From Antedon mediterranea (taxonomy: Eukaryota > Echinodermata > Crinoidea > Comatulida > Antedonidae): a DNA stretch of 64,000 nt. Positions 61,501-64,000 of this stretch are shown here, one piece after another (the first letter of the stretch is position 1; every line of letters starts with the position of its first letter). The stretch is from contig NC_092680.1 of NCBI RefSeq assembly GCF_964355755.1, positions 4,875,001-4,939,000 on the forward strand. The letters run 5' to 3'. Both the position numbers and the translations under genes were made by a program. The notes under the pieces were generated by a model. It ran no database searches. It was not told the origin of the DNA and worked only from the letters and a program-made list of their open reading frames with translations.

Positions 61501-62448
61501 TGCAAGACTTTCTTTCATTTCATTATAGTCATACTCATTTGATTCTCACAACCTGACTGTCCCAAGTATACGATGGTTAGGAGTTCTACCTTCAGACATC
61601 AAACACCTTCAAATACGCAAAGAAAGCCTTATACCTCTTACAAAGGCTGATATGGATAAGGCAGGAGAACTTATAAAAAGGCCTTATTACAAACAAATAC
61701 CAACGTGGATGAAAGAGGTAAGATTTATACAATCACATTGTAAACAATAATATTTTAGTAGTTAGTTTGTTTGGAAATAAAATTTCTATGTACATGTTCA
61801 TTTCTACATAGTTATTTGCATAGTTTATTTAAAAATATATTATCCCCCTAAAAATATTTTTTTTTTCTCACATTATTTTTAAAATGCCATTATAATATTT
61901 ATTCACTTTGACAAAAAAGTTGAACGAGAAAAAAAAAATTATTTACCTGGAAAAAATGTAATATAAAGCAAAAAATACTTGTACAATGGTTTTTGTCTTT
62001 TAAATCTTTAAGAATAATTTATTATCAATTTATCCATATTTGGATGTGGCGATGTTTACCTGTAGTGTTATATTATACACTCAATCCTCCCAATACCGGA
62101 CACTTTTGAACTAGCATTTTATGTACGGTTTTCTATAACGTCTGGTATTCAAAATGTGTGTTTCTAATGGTAAAATGATTTTGGGACCTTTTGGACCTCA
62201 TGAAAAGGTCTGAATTTTAGGAGAGTTTCCGGTTTTTAGAGAGGTTGGATATTGGGAGAGTTGATTGTATTTAGTTTAATTCGAAGTATATTAATACTTT
62301 TTCCCTTTTTTTTGGTTTGTTATTTTAGATCCAGATTCTACTTACAAGTGGTTATAAAGCCGAAATACAGACACTCACCGCCATCTCAAACAATTTCCTG
62401 ACCGATGTTTACATTCCAAATAAAATTCAACATGGAGGATGGATATAA
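52573..62448 (+). CDS. SPO11: SPO11 meiotic endonuclease, copy 3 (intact exons, LTR element in intron 1)
   Basis: Exons: 52573-52736, 57921-58034, 58110-58198, 58497-58563, 59043-59151, 59349-59435, 59546-59582, 59902-60011, 60616-60715, 61145-61182, 61529-61717, 62329-62448. Each exon has the same length as in copy 2, giving 407 residues, with Tyr149, E235, D288/D290 and the GGWI end kept. One replacement seen is Asp204 to Tyr (GTA TAT TGC) in exon 6, outside the catalytic motifs. Intron 1 is 5.2 kb because a complete Ty3/Gypsy element (53044-57764) lies in the same orientation. Its LTR or internal polyadenylation signals could cut the transcript short, so expression is uncertain even though the coding sequence is sound. 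Confidence 0.93.
52741..53043. repeat. AGGCCTA-rich segment, SPO11-3 intron 1
   Basis: Same type as 34311-34830. It is interrupted by the LTR element and resumes at 57765-57845. Confidence 0.88.
53044..53217 (+). repeat. 5' LTR (174 bp)
   Basis: TGTAACGTATTATG...CAGTATACAACA, with TG...CA ends. No difference from the 3' LTR was found by eye. Confidence 0.95.
53221..53238 (+). promoter_or_regulatory. Primer-binding site
   Basis: TGGCGACGAAGATT begins three bases after the 5' LTR. The leading TGG pairs with a tRNA CCA end. The tRNA was not identified. Confidence 0.65.
53272..57222 (+). CDS. Gag-Pol polyprotein of the Ty3/Gypsy element (1316 aa, single frame)
   Basis: Order of domains: Gag (about 1-190); zinc knuckles, the second complete (C219-x2-C-x4-H-x4-C), the first with Arg at position 202 where Cys is expected; aspartic protease with D308 in LDTGA; reverse transcriptase with D592-D593 in CILDDM; RNase H with D739 in TDAS; integrase with HHCC-type zinc region (HQGHLG ... 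CPGC), then D1022, D1076 and E1112 with the D-35-E spacing; and a C-terminal GPLSYEV (GPY/F-like) segment followed by a basic tail. Gag and Pol share one frame with no shift site needed. pro-RT-RH-INT order is that of Metaviridae. The AT-balanced, evenly coded sequence differs from the AT-rich host DNA. No env. Confidence 0.96.
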   Translation: MPTIGNIEVYDCDSEDWTAYAERLEAYVDANGIADDKRVATLLTVIGPKTYGLLKDICTPELPKTKTFKELCDLLNTHYSPKPLVIAERFRFYKRNQKPGESIKDFLAELRHLTKHCDFGDKLSESIRDKLVVGLQSTAVQKRLLTESNLTLTKATELALGMESAQKDATEISGKPIASTDYVARKTYKAQHTKPKSICHRRDSNMHRSDKCKFIDTICNFCKGKGHIEKACFKKKRSQAGSKAKPAYKGTNRRKFKQFHNVEGESDDDVELKGLDQITVTIDNIESDTTPIWIQPYINGVKVNMELDTGATYSIMNHNDFRKYFPNTRLDTVLEKFKTYSGEPITCIGACNAHVSYNGQTVDSKLFVVENGGPPLFGRAWLNKIKLPWHEIFNVNTNSQAHTKVTQLIETYAELFSERVGLLKGQKANLHMEENATPKFCKSREVPYALRPAVDKELDRLEKEGIITQIKFSEWATPVVPIVKPDKSIRLCGDYKVTVNPAIKPDKHPMPKIEDIFATLAGGEKFSKLDLKNAYLHLEMSEEAKRILTINTQKGLYQVNRLPYGITPATGIWQRIMEQVLQGIPGVACILDDMIITGQNDDVHLERLKQVLERLKENGLILNKNKCQFLKTKVTFLGHVIDKQGLHKSLDKIDAVVNAPAPTDVSTLRSFIGLINYYHRFLPNLSSILYPLHQLLQKEKKWKWSSECEKAFVKVKNMIAEECVLAHYDPKLPVRLATDASPYGLGAVLSHVVNGEERPIAFASRSLTIAEKNYSQIDKEALGIVYGVKKFTAYLLGKKFTLLTDNQPLTRLFSPTKAIPATAAARLTRQAIFLSGFDYEIVYRPSADNMNADALSRLPLHTRREKSNKPDDIELFYADCFEALPVTFKQIKEHTRRDPILSRVLEYTKNGWPSQRDDELEAFYRRKDELNLIDECLLWGNRIIIPPKLRKEVSDELHQGHLGVVKMKSIARSYCWWPRMDHDIETLAKTCPGCQLNMKEPPKAPLHPWEWPENVYDRIHIDYAGPIDGIMYLVVVDAHSKWPEVLATRDTSSSKTITMLRSLFARYGLCKILVSDNGPQFKSSEFEMFLKSNGITHITSAPYHPATNGLAERIVQTFKNALKTAKLDRGSKQLKLDNFLLHYRNSLHATTGVSPAQLFLNRNLRTRLDLIKPDLKRKVFENQNKQRVNPGKQREFKIGQKVLARDYRNEDKWVTAEIIAVNGPLSYEVKTQQGGLWNRHVEQLRETLLKTTEITPPTLTPQYIPEATPTPTTETPPSIANNQQSEEAVNKEIMNAKTPRRSKRVVKSPKRLIAEI
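57582..57590 (+). promoter_or_regulatory. Short polypurine tract
   Basis: GGGAGAAT directly before the 3' LTR, a plausible plus-strand primer site. Confidence 0.55.
57591..57764 (+). repeat. 3' LTR (174 bp)
   Basis: Matches the 5' LTR over its whole length. The open frame that crosses its right edge is chance. Confidence 0.95.
58200..58339. repeat. M1 fold-back MITE, SPO11-3 intron 3
   Basis: Orthologue of 15593-15722 and 35172-35311. Confidence 0.8.
60767..60904. repeat. M1 fold-back MITE, SPO11-3 intron 9
   Basis: Orthologue of 18033-18168. Confidence 0.9.
61334..61477. repeat. M1 fold-back MITE, SPO11-3 intron 10
   Basis: Orthologue of 18598-18740, again next to the partial exon-11 duplicate (about 61267-61326). 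Confidence 0.8.
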
Positions 62449-63260
62449 CTATTTTTGCTTTTCCTATGAAGACATACAGTTGACCAAAATAATTGCAATC
62501 AAATTTCAAACATTTTTGTTGATTTTGGTTGTTTTACTTTTAATAAATCTTTGTTGTACAATATGCAGTTGAGGTTTAATTAAAAAGAAAGCATTGGAAT
62601 AAAGAAAGTGATAATCACTGTATTTTACCACATATCATGTTTGTTTTCTGTGTATTTTTTACTTTGTAAAATAATATTAATCTGTTCATTTTCTTTTAAA
62701 TGCGATTAATGCGTTCCATAAAAGCAATCGTTTTGAATATGCAGAATGTGATTACCACCTGAGTGAGTTCTTTATTTTATTTTGTTAAAAACTTTCTTCA
62801 TAATTAATTAATAATTACTGTATTAATATTAGTGTCTGGCGTGTTCACAAACAGTAAGAGCGAAACGACCAGGCTTATTAACACCGAACTGTGACAACGA
62901 ATAATACAGCATATAGAAGCTTAAATTGTTTAGGCCTAGAGCCTAGAGGGAGAATGATTATCAAAATGTTGATGCGTTTCAATTCCTTTTAACAGCATAG
63001 GTAAACTATGTTAGAAAATAACTAATGATGTACAAATTAACCTAAATACACGATAATAGGGCCAAAAAGAAAGTAACAAAAAGGGATTTAGAAGATGGAG
63101 CGATTGAATGTAAAATACAAATGATATGGAAGGCCATATGTGCCATTAGCATTTTGAATAACCAAACCAGTTAATTGGGGCGTTATAATTAATACTTCTT
63201 GGTGTCAGTTATTTATTGATCCTTTTTCTACTATTTCTTCTCTACTACTTTCAGTTTAAA

Positions 63261-63416
63261 ATGTATGAAATTATTTGGTTAACATTTGTTGCTGTGTTAT
63301 GGGGTGGAACAAATCCATTTATCAAGAAAGGAGGTGCTGGAATTGAAAAGATATCTGAACGAACCGCTGTACGACAATTCCTTGCCGAATTGAAATTTCT
63401 GTTCCTTAATTGGAAG
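63261..63416 (+). CDS. TMEM234: TMEM234 copy 3, exon 1 (gene continues beyond window)
   Basis: A 52-codon first exon, MYEIIWLTFVAVLWGGTNPF to ...FLFLNWK, with the splice donor GTGAGA, the same as in copies 1 and 2. It encodes the first membrane helix. Exon 2 would fall near 64.5 kb, beyond the window. If the array ends here, this should be the copy with the full set of later exons. That is inference. Confidence 0.85.
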
Positions 63417-63708
63417 GTGAGATACATTTGCTATTTTTGTTAATGTTATCGATATTAAATAAACAATATTAGATTTCAGATTTATTTCAACAAGGCATGC
63501 AAACCGTTGAGTAAAATAATATTATTTACTAACAAATTGCTGTAACTGCTAATTAGAAAAAGTTTCACACAATAAACCACAAATATGTCAAACCATTATC
63601 AGCTTTCAAATTTAGGAAATTAAATAAAAAAGGGCTTCTGTCAAACAAATTACAAAATTTGTTTAATTTATTGATATTTTAATTTTAGTTAGTACTGTAA
63701 TTCTGAAG

Positions 63709-64000
63709 AAAATAATAGGGAGGTTTCGCAACCTTACGAATACGATAACGAAAACGGATACGTCACACATTTGTGAAACTTTTGAGCTGATCCCCATTTC
63801 ATATTCGTAAAGCGTATTCGTGTTGACGAATATCACCAGTCATATTCGTAACTACAAAACGAGTATAGTTTTTGATCTATTTTGCACATTTTGCATTTGA
63901 ATTAGGAATGATTCATGATTATAATATAATTATATATTTATTAAATAGCAGTTTTTAAATTCCTCACTCGATTTGATGTTACGCTAGGCCTAGGCAACCA
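63709..64000. mobile_element. Fold-back MITE M2 in TMEM234-3 intron 1, cut by window edge
   Basis: Left arm and part of the interior of the 41083-41556 element. Text matches unit 2 closely. Confidence 0.85.

Overview
The window is nuclear genomic DNA from an animal, most likely a marine invertebrate deuterostome. It is AT-rich, genes are split into short GT-AG exons, and it holds orthologues of animal genes (BIG/ARFGEF, SPO11, TMEM234), a juvenile-hormone-acid-methyltransferase-like family, a Mag-type Ty3/Gypsy element, many fold-back elements and dense AGGCCTA words. I lean to an echinoderm. That is an impression from gene content and repeat style, not a demonstrated placement.

Layout. 1-4106 (+) is the 3' end of a BIG-type ARF exchange-factor gene, six exons, with a 24-bp minisatellite in one intron. 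4107-11242 is a gene-poor duplicated stretch with two broken methyltransferase genes (A, B; minus strand) and a duplicated scrap of the ARFGEF last exon. From about 11.3 kb to the right edge the sequence is a tandem array of one unit repeated about three times: a C-type JHAMT-like gene (-), then SPO11 (+) head to head with it, then the 5' part of TMEM234 (+), then a D-type JHAMT-like gene (-). Unit starts fall near 11308, 29506 and 48463, marked by the same flanking sequence. Unit 1 holds JHAMT-C, SPO11-1, TMEM234-1 (5' fragment) and JHAMT-D. Unit 2 holds JHAMT-E, SPO11-2, TMEM234-2 (5' fragment) and JHAMT-F. Unit 3 holds JHAMT-G (broken), SPO11-3 with a 4.7-kb Ty3/Gypsy element in intron 1, and TMEM234-3, which runs off the window.

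State of the genes. All three SPO11 copies keep 12 exons with identical exon lengths. SPO11-2 and SPO11-3 encode 407 residues with catalytic Tyr149 and the Toprim acidic residues. SPO11-1 has a nonsense codon that removes the last 12 residues. Of seven JHAMT-like copies, C, E and F read through as 267-residue proteins, D has a one-base homopolymer frameshift, and A, B and G are clearly broken. TMEM234-1 and -2 keep only exons 1-2, which places the duplication junction inside TMEM234 intron 2.

Units differ by discrete insertions and deletions: a recent LTR element, a 377-bp segment that changes place and orientation, nested fold-back elements flanked by 13-16-bp direct repeats, and deletions with microhomology. 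These order the duplications: units 2 and 3 share insertions that unit 1 lacks. The main caution is that near-identical blocks can also arise when an assembler places two haplotypes in series.
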